Source of the DNA: Bacteriovoracaceae bacterium
GTDB lineage: Bacteria > Bdellovibrionota > UBA1018
NCBI GenBank assembly: GCA_023250795.1
Contig: JAHFAB010000011.1
Span: forward strand, 1-13,162
Direction: 5' to 3'
Length of the DNA: 13,162 nucleotides
Made by a program: the position numbers and the translations under genes. Shown here piece by piece: positions 1 to 7,373 of this stretch (position 1 is the stretch's first letter; each line of letters opens with the position of its first letter). The notes under the pieces were generated by a model. That model had not been told where the DNA came from, did not search any database, and saw nothing but the letters and a program-made list of their open reading frames with translations.

Positions 1-969
1 AAAATGTCCAAATCCAAGGGGAATGTGACGTCTCCCCTAGACTTGATGAAAACTCATGGAGCAGAGATTCTGCGTCTTTGGGTAGTTTTAGAGGATTATA
101 GAAACGATGTCAGCTTTTCTAAAGAGAGCTTGGATCGAGTTTCTGAAAGTTATAGAAAAATTAGAAATACGGTGCGGTTTATTTTGGGGAATCTTTTTGA
201 TTTTGAGCCAGCCAAGCACCTGCTTTCTCAAAATGAGTTGGGCGATATAGATCTTTGGGCGCTGTCTCGTACTGCGGATGTTTTTGAGAAAATACACAAA
301 GCTTATGAAAATTTTGAATTTCATTCGGTCTACCACTTGGTTGTCAATTTTTGCGCTGTAGATTTGTCTGCTATTTACTTTGATATTCTCAAAGATAGGC
401 TTTATACGGAGCCAAAAAATTCTCTTGAACGCAGGGCTTCTCAAACCGCTCTTTGGACTATTGGGAGCGCTTTGATTCGGGCACTCGCTCCGATCCTTTC
501 TTTTACTTCGGAAGAGTCATGGGGGATGCTGAAGGATCTTGACTCGGAAAAAGGGTCGGTTTTTCTCCAAAAATTTCCGACATCAGAGAGTGTAAGTTTC
601 TGGAAAAATTCTAAACTAGAAGAAAGATTTGATGTGCTCTGGGGTTTACGTACCCGTGTTCTAAAGTCTCTTGAGGAAGCTAGACAGGCTAAAATCATTG
701 GTCACCCAAGAGAAGCTAAGGTTGAACTGGAGTTGCCTGAGATTCAAAAAGAAACGATTTATCAGATTAGAGAAGATCTCAAAAGAGTGTTTTTAGTGAG
801 TGAGCTCGAAATGAAGGTCGGAGATTCTGAAAAAATCCAAGTCACTCATACGACTGGAAACAAATGCGCAAGGTGTTGGACTTATTCGCATGAAGTTGGC
901 AAAATAAGTGATCATATTGATCTTTGTCAACGTTGTGTGGAGGCGGTGAGTGCAATTGGCCACAATTAG
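1..969 (+). CDS. ileS: Isoleucyl-tRNA synthetase, C-terminal part (5' end outside window)
   Basis: This class I aminoacyl-tRNA synthetase charges tRNA-Ile in the cytoplasm. The window starts inside the gene: the first codons read K-M-S-K-S-K-G-N, the ATP-binding KMSKS loop, so the ATG at position 4 is an internal Met and not the start. After it come the alpha-helical anticodon-binding domain (roughly residues 50-200, counting that Met as 1) and a C-terminal zinc-binding domain with C288-x2-C291 and C308-x2-C311, typical of bacterial IleRS. The stop is TAG at 967-969. The 3' end overlaps lspA by 20 bases, and ileS-lspA adjacency is a common bacterial arrangement. About two thirds of the normal protein, including the HIGH motif and editing domain, lies upstream of the window. 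Confidence 0.97.
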   Translation, partial: KMSKSKGNVTSPLDLMKTHGAEILRLWVVLEDYRNDVSFSKESLDRVSESYRKIRNTVRFILGNLFDFEPAKHLLSQNELGDIDLWALSRTADVFEKIHKAYENFEFHSVYHLVVNFCAVDLSAIYFDILKDRLYTEPKNSLERRASQTALWTIGSALIRALAPILSFTSEESWGMLKDLDSEKGSVFLQKFPTSESVSFWKNSKLEERFDVLWGLRTRVLKSLEEARQAKIIGHPREAKVELELPEIQKETIYQIREDLKRVFLVSELEMKVGDSEKIQVTHTTGNKCARCWTYSHEVGKISDHIDLCQRCVEAVSAIGHN

Positions 970-1516
970 GGATAATGCGAAATATTTTATACTCTTTAGT
1001 GTCCTTACAGGGATATTACTGTTGGACCAATGGACAAAGCATTTGATTGTTCAGTCATTTCACTTGGGAGAGAGTGTTCCAGTTGTGTCAGAATATTTTA
1101 ATTTGACCTATGTCCGAAATACAGGAGCGGCGTTTGGGCTTTTTGCACATTCGGATCCCTCGTTTAGAGTTCCATTTTTCATCATGATCCCATTACTGGC
1201 TTTGATTGTGATTGGTGTCATTTTTCGAAAAATTCCGAACGAAGATCGCAAGCTTTCCATTGCGCTTTCCATGGTGATTGGAGGAGCAGTTGGAAATCTA
1301 ATCGATCGTTTACATTTTGGATACGTTGTTGATTTTTTAGATTTTCATTGGAAACAGCAGTACCACTTTCCAGCGTTTAATGTAGCTGATTCTGCCATTT
1401 GTGTGGGTGTGGCTTTATTGACTTTAGATTTGGTGATTCATACACCCCCAGAAATTCCTAAAGATCTTACTTCTGATAGAAAGGACAATCCACCCAATGT
1501 TACCCATCCTGTTTAA
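950..1516 (+). CDS. lspA: Lipoprotein signal peptidase (signal peptidase II)
   Basis: LspA is an inner-membrane aspartyl protease that removes the signal peptide from prolipoproteins after Lgt has lipidated the lipobox cysteine. The 188-residue protein has about four membrane segments and the family motifs in order: LLDQWTK (24-30), YVRNTGAAFG (54-63), GGAVGNLIDR (111-120), VVDFLDFHW (126-134) and FPAFNVADS (140-148). By family comparison the catalytic pair is D128 and D147, 19 residues apart as in the Pseudomonas enzyme. The start is GTG at 950, within the end of ileS, with a GGAGG ribosome binding site at 939-943 six bases ahead. The C-terminal tail after about residue 165 is polar and unconserved. 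The gene overlaps lgt by 20 bases, which fits their consecutive roles in lipoprotein maturation. Confidence 0.97.
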   Translation: MQLATIRDNAKYFILFSVLTGILLLDQWTKHLIVQSFHLGESVPVVSEYFNLTYVRNTGAAFGLFAHSDPSFRVPFFIMIPLLALIVIGVIFRKIPNEDRKLSIALSMVIGGAVGNLIDRLHFGYVVDFLDFHWKQQYHFPAFNVADSAICVGVALLTLDLVIHTPPEIPKDLTSDRKDNPPNVTHPV

Positions 1517-2282
1517 AATTGGTCCCATTCCCATTCATGGATATGGCCTCATGATTGCTTTGGGATTTTTAGCTGCGATCTCTGTGATACGAAAACTTGC
1601 AATTCATTCTAAATTAGATTTCGAAAAAGTGGTGGATCTCTCTTTTTGGATTTTATTGACTGGATTTGCTGGTGCTAGACTTTTGTTTATCATTACTCGA
1701 TTGAGTGATTATGCAGCAGATCCACTGGGAGTTTTTAAAATCTGGGAAGGCGGGTTTGTCTTTTTTGGAAGTTTGATCACGGCATTTCCATTTTGCCTGT
1801 GGTACATGAAAAAATATCGATTACCTACGTGGAAGACTTTTGATGTTCTTTTGCCAGGGCTTGCTATTGCGCATGCTTTTGGAAGAATTGGATGTTTAGC
1901 TGCTGGCTGCTGTTATGGAAAACCGACTGGAACGAGTTTTGGTATTAAGCTAAACTCAGAACTTGTAGATCTCTCCTACCGTAATATACCTCTTCATCCT
2001 ACACAGCTTTATGAATCTGGTGCGCTCATGCTTTTATTTTTAGGATTGCTCTGGGTTTATTATCACAGAAAATTTGAAGGACAGGTGGCTTTGACCTATT
2101 TTATCTCTTATCCAATCATTCGAAGCATTATTGAGGTTTTTAGGGGAGATCTCATTAGAGGATTCGTGATTGATGGCGTTTTATCAACGAGCCAGTTTAT
2201 TTCTATTTTAGTGTTTTTAATTGCAAGCTGCATTTTAGTGGTTCGTCTAAGAGGGTTGAACTCTCAGAGGAAAAAGAAATAA
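1497..2282 (+). CDS. lgt: Prolipoprotein diacylglyceryl transferase
   Basis: Lgt is an inner-membrane enzyme that moves diacylglycerol from phosphatidylglycerol to the lipobox cysteine of prolipoproteins, the first step of lipoprotein maturation. The 261-residue protein has about seven hydrophobic segments. Recognisable motifs are IHGYGLMIALG near the N-terminus (13-23), HAFGRIGCLAAGCCYGKPT around residues 125-143, the family HPTQLYE block, and an R-S-I-I-E-x-F-R-G-D segment near the C-terminus. The signature block has a cysteine-rich GC-x4-CCYGKP form instead of the GRxxNFxNxE form of E. coli Lgt. This variant is a known branch of the family, so I do not read it as a defect. The ATG at 1497 lies inside lspA, and an AGGA at 1482-1485 may be its ribosome binding site. 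Confidence 0.96.
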   Translation: MLPILFKIGPIPIHGYGLMIALGFLAAISVIRKLAIHSKLDFEKVVDLSFWILLTGFAGARLLFIITRLSDYAADPLGVFKIWEGGFVFFGSLITAFPFCLWYMKKYRLPTWKTFDVLLPGLAIAHAFGRIGCLAAGCCYGKPTGTSFGIKLNSELVDLSYRNIPLHPTQLYESGALMLLFLGLLWVYYHRKFEGQVALTYFISYPIIRSIIEVFRGDLIRGFVIDGVLSTSQFISILVFLIASCILVVRLRGLNSQRKKK

Positions 2283-2283
2283 A

Positions 2284-2889
2284 ATGAATGAAGATTTTTC
2301 CCACTTTATTTCTATTGTTTTATCTCTTTCGTTTTTTATAGGTTCGATTCCCTTTGGAATTTTGATCGCAAAGTTTTTTCATATTAAAAATCTGAGAGAG
2401 CATGGTAGTGGAAATATCGGAGCAACTAATGTTTCTCGTGTGCTGGGGTTTTGGCCCGCAGGTTTTTTAACTTTTATTTTAGATGCAGGAAAAGGGTATT
2501 TCCCACTTTTATTGGTTCATCTCAGTCATAAAGGAGATTTGGGTTTTTGGGAGTGGGTGATTGGGCTTTTTACCGTTTTGGGTCATTGTTTTTCTCCTTG
2601 GCTTAAGTTCAGAGGAGGAAAAGGGGTTGCCACTGGATTGGGAACTCTTTTATTTCTTTCTCCTTGGGCTGCATTGGTTGGAACACTAGCTTTTATACTC
2701 AGTTTTCTTAATCATAGGATAGGGGCCCTCTCTAGCCTTTTGGGTCTTTTATTCGCTTCAGCCGCAGAATTAGTCATTTCTCCTCCCGGGCCTCACTTGT
2801 GGATAGGGGCCTTGATGGTTTTTATAATTGTTGTTCGACATGAGTCTAATATTGATGCTTTACTGAGTCAGAATGAAAAAAAGTTTTAA
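2284..2889 (+). CDS. plsY: Glycerol-3-phosphate acyltransferase PlsY
   Basis: PlsY is an inner-membrane enzyme that transfers an acyl group from acyl-phosphate to glycerol-3-phosphate, making lysophosphatidic acid, the entry point to phospholipids. The 201-residue length is typical. The conserved cytoplasmic motifs are present: SGNIGATNVSR (42-52), LDAGKG (about 66-71) and GHCFSPWLKFRGGKGVATG (about 99-117), on a five-segment hydrophobic scaffold. The start ATG follows the lgt stop after one base, with AGAGGA at 2266-2271 as ribosome binding site. The 3' end overlaps the next gene by 17 bases. Together with lspA and lgt it forms a membrane and lipoprotein biogenesis block. Confidence 0.97.
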   Translation: MNEDFSHFISIVLSLSFFIGSIPFGILIAKFFHIKNLREHGSGNIGATNVSRVLGFWPAGFLTFILDAGKGYFPLLLVHLSHKGDLGFWEWVIGLFTVLGHCFSPWLKFRGGKGVATGLGTLLFLSPWAALVGTLAFILSFLNHRIGALSSLLGLLFASAAELVISPPGPHLWIGALMVFIIVVRHESNIDALLSQNEKKF

Positions 2890-3775
2890 TTTTATAATAT
2901 TATTTTTTTCGTTTCATTCTATTTTTGCAAATGACTTGCTGGCTATTTCTGCAAATGAGTTGCTGGATGCAACAGGCACTAAAGTTAAACTATTAGATCA
3001 TCCATCTAGAATTGTAACACTGGTTCCTTCTTTGGCCGAATTGACGGCAGATATTCTTGGAGATGATATAGAAAAAATTGTAGGTGTGAGTGAATACACT
3101 AATTACCCCCCCGCGCTGAAAACAAGAATTTCGATTGGTCCCTATTATCGATTTAACATAGAAAAAGTAGTTTCTCTCAAACCAGATTTAGTTCTAGCCA
3201 CTACTGATGGAAACCCAAAAGATCAGGTGCTCCATTTGAGAGAACTTGGGATACCTGTTTTGGTTGTGAAAACAGGCCGTCTTCGTGAGATCGAAGACTC
3301 TATATTAATTGTGGCAAGGGCCTTGGGAAAGACTACCCGTGGTGACCAAATGTTGGCTCAATTTCGACAAGGGATCGATCGGATTAGAGAGCGTGCTAAA
3401 AAAAGAGAAAAGAAAAAAACCTTAGTTCAGGTGGGTGGAAATCCATTGGTAGTTGTAGGTGGGAAGTCATTTTTGAATGAAGCGATAGAGATCATTGGGG
3501 CAACCAACCTTTATCAAGACGCCAAGCAGGGATACCCTAAGCCTGGGGTTGAAGATGTGGTGAAGAGAAATCCAGAGATTATTTTGGTCCTAGCTATGGA
3601 TGAAAATTTGGTTCCTTTTTGGAGAATGGCAGGAGATTGGCAACAATTCAAATTGATTGAGGCGGTAAAGAAAAAAAGAGTTTATGTTATGAGAGGAGAT
3701 GCTATTTTAAGGCCTACTCTTAGACTTTTAGAGGGACTCTCGATTCTAGAGAAAACTATTTATGGGCAGAAATAA
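2873..3775 (+). CDS. btuF: Periplasmic substrate-binding protein of a cobalamin-type ABC importer (BtuF-like)
   Basis: This is the periplasmic receptor for the permease and ATPase encoded next. The 300-residue protein has a Sec signal peptide: Lys-Lys at 2-3, a Phe/Ile-rich core to about residue 18, and likely cleavage after FA at 18-19. A two-lobed helical-backbone (TroA/BtuF-like) fold follows. The BtuF hallmarks are RIVTLVPSLAEL (about 46-57), VGVSEYTNYPP (about 70-80) and SLKPDLVLA (about 101-109). The long linker helix between the lobes is very basic (RERAKKREKKK, about 171-181). The start overlaps plsY by 17 bases. The ligand cannot be fixed from sequence: cobalamin is the best guess, while heme or ferric chelates use close relatives. 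No TonB-dependent receptor or cobalamin riboswitch was seen in the window. Confidence 0.85.
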   Translation: MKKSFNFIILFFSFHSIFANDLLAISANELLDATGTKVKLLDHPSRIVTLVPSLAELTADILGDDIEKIVGVSEYTNYPPALKTRISIGPYYRFNIEKVVSLKPDLVLATTDGNPKDQVLHLRELGIPVLVVKTGRLREIEDSILIVARALGKTTRGDQMLAQFRQGIDRIRERAKKREKKKTLVQVGGNPLVVVGGKSFLNEAIEIIGATNLYQDAKQGYPKPGVEDVVKRNPEIILVLAMDENLVPFWRMAGDWQQFKLIEAVKKKRVYVMRGDAILRPTLRLLEGLSILEKTIYGQK

Positions 3776-4712
3776 TTTTTTCAGAATATTATTACTTAGC
3801 ATTTGTTTTTTGGTTTTTGCATTTATTATTTCTCTCAAAGTGGGCGCGGTCCCAGGAGCAGATTCGGAAATCATACTACAATTGAGATTACCCAGAGCGA
3901 TTCTGGCATTATCTTTGGGAATGGGATTGGCCTTGGCAGGCGCAACACTTCAGGCGGTTTTTACTAACCCGCTTTGTGAGCCGTATACTTTAGGAATTTC
4001 ATCTGGAGCAGCTCTAGGAGCCATTTTTGGAATATCACTTGGTGTGAGTGCAGATTACGCAGGTATTGCGGGCTTTGGGTTTTTAGGCGCATTGGTGTTT
4101 GCGTTGATTCTATTTCTGATTTCTTACCGGGCTCAGGCGGGACAATTGAGTTTGCTCTTAGCGGGTGTGATGTTGGGCCTTTTGGGTTCAAGCTTAGTTG
4201 CCGTTTGGATGGCACTTGCGGATTCGAATGGAATTCAGGGAGCCCTATTTTGGTTAATGGGAGATCTGTCTAGAGCGCGACTCAAAGGAACCCTCATTGT
4301 TTTTGCCCTCAGATTTAATTTATTTTTATTCATTTGGAAAAGGTCTTTAGAACTCGATGCTTTGCTTATGGGAGAGGAAGGCGCTCAGTCCTTGGGTGTT
4401 TCGGTAAAAAATGTACGAAGAAGAATGATTTTGCTCACTTCTATTTTAGTGGGAATTTGTGTTGGAAGTGGCGGGATGATTGGTTTCATTGGTCTAATTA
4501 TTCCTCATCTTTGCAGGCAATGGATTGGATCATTGCACTATAAGCTATTGCCACTTTGTGTGATTTGGGGGGCGACGGCTCTCATTTTGGCTGATACTTT
4601 ATCTCGTGTCGTTGCAAGTCCCTATGAATTACCAGTTGGTGTGGTGACAGCCATAGTGGGGGCTCCATTTTTCATTTGGATTATGCTGAAGAGGGGGGAG
4701 ATTTTAGCATGA
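3762..4712 (+). CDS. btuC: FecCD-family ABC transporter permease (BtuC-like)
   Basis: This is the membrane permease of the importer, expected to work as a homodimer with the ATPase encoded next. The 316-residue protein is almost entirely hydrophobic, fitting the 9-10 membrane segments of the FecCD family. Family motifs are LRLPRAILALSLGMGLALAG (about 42-61), then QAVFTNPLCEP, and LGISSGAALGA, the usual LPR...GxxLAxAGaxxQ...NPLaxP...LGxxxGA block. GLIIPHLCRQWIG near 242-254 corresponds to the GLxxPHxxR coupling region that contacts the ATPase. The ATG lies 14 bases inside the btuF stop, and the TGA stop at 4710-4712 overlaps the next start as ATGA. Substrate assignment carries the same cobalamin, heme or siderophore uncertainty as btuF. 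Confidence 0.9.
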   Translation: MGRNNFFRILLLSICFLVFAFIISLKVGAVPGADSEIILQLRLPRAILALSLGMGLALAGATLQAVFTNPLCEPYTLGISSGAALGAIFGISLGVSADYAGIAGFGFLGALVFALILFLISYRAQAGQLSLLLAGVMLGLLGSSLVAVWMALADSNGIQGALFWLMGDLSRARLKGTLIVFALRFNLFLFIWKRSLELDALLMGEEGAQSLGVSVKNVRRRMILLTSILVGICVGSGGMIGFIGLIIPHLCRQWIGSLHYKLLPLCVIWGATALILADTLSRVVASPYELPVGVVTAIVGAPFFIWIMLKRGEILA

Positions 4713-5515
4713 ACCCCATTTTGACAGCCTATGGAGTTTCCTACAATTATGGTGAAACCCAAGTTTTAAAAGATGTTTCATTAGAACTTTTTCCAAAGCA
4801 GTTTATCGCTCTTTTGGGTCCTAATGGATCTGGAAAGTCGACTTTGTTAAAAATATTGAGCGGTTTGATTCCACTCGATGTAGAAAAAAACTCAGGCTTG
4901 ATCAAACTCAGAGGGCAGAATCTGCGTACGTTGGATTCTTATCGAAGAGCGCAAATCGTGGTTTATATTTCGTCTGAAATTTGTGCAGAATTTCCAATGA
5001 CGGCTTACGATGCGGTGAGTCTTGGGTTTATTTGTCAGAACGCAGCATTTAGCTTACAGAAACTGCAGAAGTTTCAGGACCATTCTGCACAGGGTGCGAT
5101 CCATGAAGTCATGGAAAAATGCTTTTGTTGGGGATTTCGAGAAAGGGCGTTGCACACTCTCAGCGGAGGAGAAAAACAATTAGTTTTGTTAGCTCGTGCG
5201 TTACTTCAGGGAGCTAAGGTTTTGCTGATAGATGAGGGGATGTCCCGGATGGATCTGCACCATCAGTATTTGATAGGCAATATGCTCAGTAGACTTGTCA
5301 GCGAAGGATATACTGTTGTTTTAGTGGCACATGATCTAAATTTGGCCACTGAGTGGGCTGAAACCTGTATCGTGCTCAATCAAGGAGTAAAGACCACGGA
5401 AGGGTTGGTTTCGGAAGTCATTAGGGAAGATAAAATTCAGGCGCTTTTTCCAGGCGGAAAGTTCAAGGTGGGAGTTAGTCCGGTTTCTGGGAAGTCTAAA
5501 GTTTTTTTTGCCTAA
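4709..5515 (+). CDS. btuD: ABC transporter ATP-binding protein of the BtuFC importer
   Basis: This is the ATPase that drives the permease encoded just upstream. I start it at the ATG at 4709 (268 residues), which overlaps the btuC stop as ATGA and has a GAGGGGGGAG ribosome binding site at 4691-4700. An in-frame TTG at 4676 is less likely. Walker A is GPNGSGKST (37-45), the signature is LSGGEKQ (151-157), Walker B is VLLIDE (171-176) and the H-loop histidine is H208. Two positions are unusual. The Q-loop glutamine, normally in a (L/V)PQ segment about 8 residues before the FP(F/M)T motif, is Ser89 here (VVYISSEICAEFPMT). The usual DEPTS after Walker B is DEGMS. The catalytic Glu176 is intact, so the protein should still hydrolyse ATP. 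The symbol follows the operon partners and is tentative. Confidence 0.87.
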   Translation: MNPILTAYGVSYNYGETQVLKDVSLELFPKQFIALLGPNGSGKSTLLKILSGLIPLDVEKNSGLIKLRGQNLRTLDSYRRAQIVVYISSEICAEFPMTAYDAVSLGFICQNAAFSLQKLQKFQDHSAQGAIHEVMEKCFCWGFRERALHTLSGGEKQLVLLARALLQGAKVLLIDEGMSRMDLHHQYLIGNMLSRLVSEGYTVVLVAHDLNLATEWAETCIVLNQGVKTTEGLVSEVIREDKIQALFPGGKFKVGVSPVSGKSKVFFA

Positions 5516-5549
5516 GTCGCATTTATTGACAGCCGAGAATGAGCTCGTT

Positions 5550-5957
5550 ATGATCAATAAAATGGCATATAAACAAAAACTTTTTATTTATGACCGAAGA
5601 GAAATGTGGATTTTACTCTTTCTTGGACTCTTGGTGAGTGCTTTTGCGTTTACCTTAGGGGTTCATTTTGGAAAAAGAGTGGGTTCTAAAGCTATGATTT
5701 CTGTTCATAAAGATACGGGTTTAGCTGCGACTGTTCCTGATGTGATTCCAGATAGAAATGATATTGTTGAGCATACAATGCCTGATCATGGGGTCGGAAG
5801 AAACTTAGGAAGCTCTGGAGCTAATGGCATGCCTCAAGCAATTCCGAATACCGTTACCGATGCTGCTGGAGAATCGGCTCACGAGGCACTTCGTGAGGAA
5901 GTAAAGAAAACTCACATCAAATTAGAAAAACCTAGACAAGTGGATTTGCCTAAATGA
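5550..5957 (+). CDS. Small single-pass membrane protein, function unknown
   Basis: I do not recognise a named family. Starting at the ATG at 5550 the protein has 135 residues. An in-frame TTG at 5508 would overlap btuD by 8 bases, but it lacks a good ribosome binding site, while 5550 has a GAG at 5541-5543. A positively charged N-terminus (KQKLFIYDRRE, 8-18) precedes one membrane segment (about 20-38). After GKRVGSK comes a roughly 90-residue polar tail with little predicted order, ending in a charged helix-like stretch and KPRQVDLPK. The charge pattern predicts N-in topology with the tail in the periplasm. It lies 34 bases after btuD, and its stop overlaps the next start as ATGA, so it is cotranscribed with the GDP-mannose genes. 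The context does not reveal its role. Confidence 0.8.
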   Translation: MINKMAYKQKLFIYDRREMWILLFLGLLVSAFAFTLGVHFGKRVGSKAMISVHKDTGLAATVPDVIPDRNDIVEHTMPDHGVGRNLGSSGANGMPQAIPNTVTDAAGESAHEALREEVKKTHIKLEKPRQVDLPK

Positions 5958-6307
5958 AACAGTCTATACAACGTGTTGAAAAGCCTTGGGGTTATGAGCT
6001 GATTTGGGCCAAAACTAAAGATTATGTTGGAAAAATTCTCCATATCAAAAAGGGACATAAGCTTTCTTTGCAGTTTCATAAAATAAAAGAAGAAACTATT
6101 TTTCTTTCATCTGGAAAAATGATTTTTTTATTTGAAAATGAAAAGGGAGAGCTCCAAGAAATCGGACTCAATCCGGGCGAAGCTCACCATATACCGACCG
6201 GGAGAAAACATCGAATGATCGCCGTCGAAGATTGCGATGTGTTTGAGGTCTCGACCCCCCACTTAGATGATGTTGTTAGGCTCGAAGATGGGTATGGACG
6301 TCAATGA
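5954..6307 (+). CDS. Phosphomannose isomerase-type cupin (type II PMI domain)
   Basis: This 117-residue stand-alone cupin resembles the C-terminal phosphomannose isomerase domain of bifunctional ManC/AlgA proteins, which converts fructose-6-phosphate and mannose-6-phosphate. It opens with the family hallmark VEKPWGYE (8-15), then LSLQFHKIKEET (37-48) and HHIPTGRKHR (78-87). Likely metal ligands are H42, E46 or E47, H78 or H79, and H86. The second His of the classical HxH cupin motif is Ile44. The start overlaps the upstream stop as ATGA, and its own TGA overlaps the manC ATG the same way. Direct coupling to manC supports a role in mannose-6-phosphate supply or sugar-nucleotide synthesis, but small cupins of this type are not all proven isomerases. 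Confidence 0.85.
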   Translation: MKQSIQRVEKPWGYELIWAKTKDYVGKILHIKKGHKLSLQFHKIKEETIFLSSGKMIFLFENEKGELQEIGLNPGEAHHIPTGRKHRMIAVEDCDVFEVSTPHLDDVVRLEDGYGRQ

Positions 6308-7359
6308 CTCAGCTCTCAGATTTATATTTGGTAGTGATGGCGGGAGGAACAGGTACTCGATTCTGGCCTAAAAGCACCTCTAAGAAGCCAAAACAGCTCC
6401 TCTACTTTGGTGGGAAAAAAACAGAAACTCTCCTGGGTCAGACGTTGCTACGGTTTGATAATTTTATTCCCAAAAAACATCAAATGATAGTAACCACTCA
6501 TGCATTAGAGGGAGCTGTCCATGAACAGATAAGGGATGTGGAAATTTTAGCCGAGCCCCAGGGGAGAAATACTGCGCCCTGTATTTATTGGGCGGCAAGA
6601 AAAATTGCAAAAGAAAACCCAAGGGGCGTGATGTTAGTCATGCCGTCTGATCATTTTATTTTTAAACTTAGTTCATTCAAAAAAACTGTACAATCTGCTT
6701 GCGAGTGGGCACGAAATAATTCTGACCTCATTACGTTGGGCATAAAGCCTTCTCGACCGGAAACTGGATATGGATATCTTAAGCTTGGAAAGAAGCTTTC
6801 TGATGACTGTCAGCAAGTTGAAGCCTTTGTAGAGAAACCAAACTTAGGAAAAGCTAAAGAGTTTGTCCAATCAGGTCAATATTTGTGGAACGGTGGGATG
6901 TTTGTTTGGCGAGTGGATGTTCTTCTTCAAGCTTTTGATGCGTGTATGCCAGAGATGAGAAAAGCTTGGGAAGGTTCCAGTGAAAATGTACAATTGGCAT
7001 ACCCTATAATGACAGCTACTTCGATCGATTACGGTGTAATGGAAAAGGCGAAAAATGTTGTTACGTTTGCTTTAGATTGTGGCTGGGATGATTTGGGAAG
7101 CTGGGTTTCTCTCGAAGGCCTAACGGAAGTTTTACACTGCAAGCACACAAGTGGAGTGGTGACCGCCGGAGAAGTGATCGCCATAGATTCTACTGGAAAC
7201 ATTATTGACGTACCAGGCAAGCTGATCTGTCTCCTCGGAATTGATAATCTCATTATTGCACAGCACGGAAACTCTCTTTTGATTGCAAAGAAAGAGCGTG
7301 CTCAGGAAATAAAGCAGATTGTAGAAAAGGTGAAGGCACAGCACCCGGCGTTGGCTTAA
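6304..7359 (+). CDS. manC: Mannose-1-phosphate guanylyltransferase
   Basis: This cytoplasmic nucleotidyltransferase makes GDP-mannose from GTP and mannose-1-phosphate for surface polysaccharides or glycans. The 351-residue protein holds the full pyrophosphorylase domain: MAGGTGTRFWPKS (12-24) with KPKQ (28-31) as the nucleotide-binding signature, EPQGRNTAPC (84-93), MPSDH (113-117), RPETGYGYL near 150, FVEKP near 177, WNGGMFVWR near 197 and WDDLGSW near 262. The C-terminal cupin found in bifunctional ManC/AlgA is missing. It is instead supplied by the separate gene immediately upstream. The start overlaps that gene as ATGA. No phosphomannomutase (mannose-6-phosphate to mannose-1-phosphate) is present in the window. 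Confidence 0.96.
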   Translation: MTQLSDLYLVVMAGGTGTRFWPKSTSKKPKQLLYFGGKKTETLLGQTLLRFDNFIPKKHQMIVTTHALEGAVHEQIRDVEILAEPQGRNTAPCIYWAARKIAKENPRGVMLVMPSDHFIFKLSSFKKTVQSACEWARNNSDLITLGIKPSRPETGYGYLKLGKKLSDDCQQVEAFVEKPNLGKAKEFVQSGQYLWNGGMFVWRVDVLLQAFDACMPEMRKAWEGSSENVQLAYPIMTATSIDYGVMEKAKNVVTFALDCGWDDLGSWVSLEGLTEVLHCKHTSGVVTAGEVIAIDSTGNIIDVPGKLICLLGIDNLIIAQHGNSLLIAKKERAQEIKQIVEKVKAQHPALA

Positions 7360-7360
7360 G

Positions 7361-7367
7361 AGGAGGG
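7361..7367 (+). promoter_or_regulatory. Strong ribosome binding site with competing starts
   Basis: AGGAGGG begins one base after the manC stop and is among the best Shine-Dalgarno matches in the window. Three starts compete downstream. GTG at 7374 is in frame with the secreted protein. ATG at 7378 opens a 10-codon ORF ending TGA at 7408-7410. GTG at 7407 is in frame with the secreted protein and overlaps that TGA as GTGA. The site therefore either starts the long protein directly or drives a short leader peptide coupled to it. Confidence 0.6.
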
Positions 7368-7373
7368 CAGAAG

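Noticed and set aside
1881..1925. Cysteine-rich signature of Lgt differing from the E. coli form, considered as a sign of a non-Lgt protein.
   Set aside because: The GC-x4-CCYGKP form is a known variant of the family, and all other Lgt motifs and the lspA neighbour support the call.
2717..2811. Direct repeat GGATAGGGGCC at 2717-2727 and 2801-2811.
   Set aside because: Both copies encode an Ile-Gly-Ala-Leu stretch in membrane segments of PlsY. The repeat is short and fits chance in coding sequence.
3399..3420. A-rich stretch in btuF (AAAAAAAGAGAAAAGAAAAAAA) as a possible frameshift site.
   Set aside because: It encodes a lysine-rich part of the linker helix and the frame is intact on both sides. 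Nothing suggests use of an alternative frame.
4676..4708. Upstream TTG start that would add 11 residues to the ATPase.
   Set aside because: The ATG at 4709 overlaps the btuC stop as ATGA, has a strong ribosome binding site at 4691-4700, and places the N-terminus where the family usually begins.
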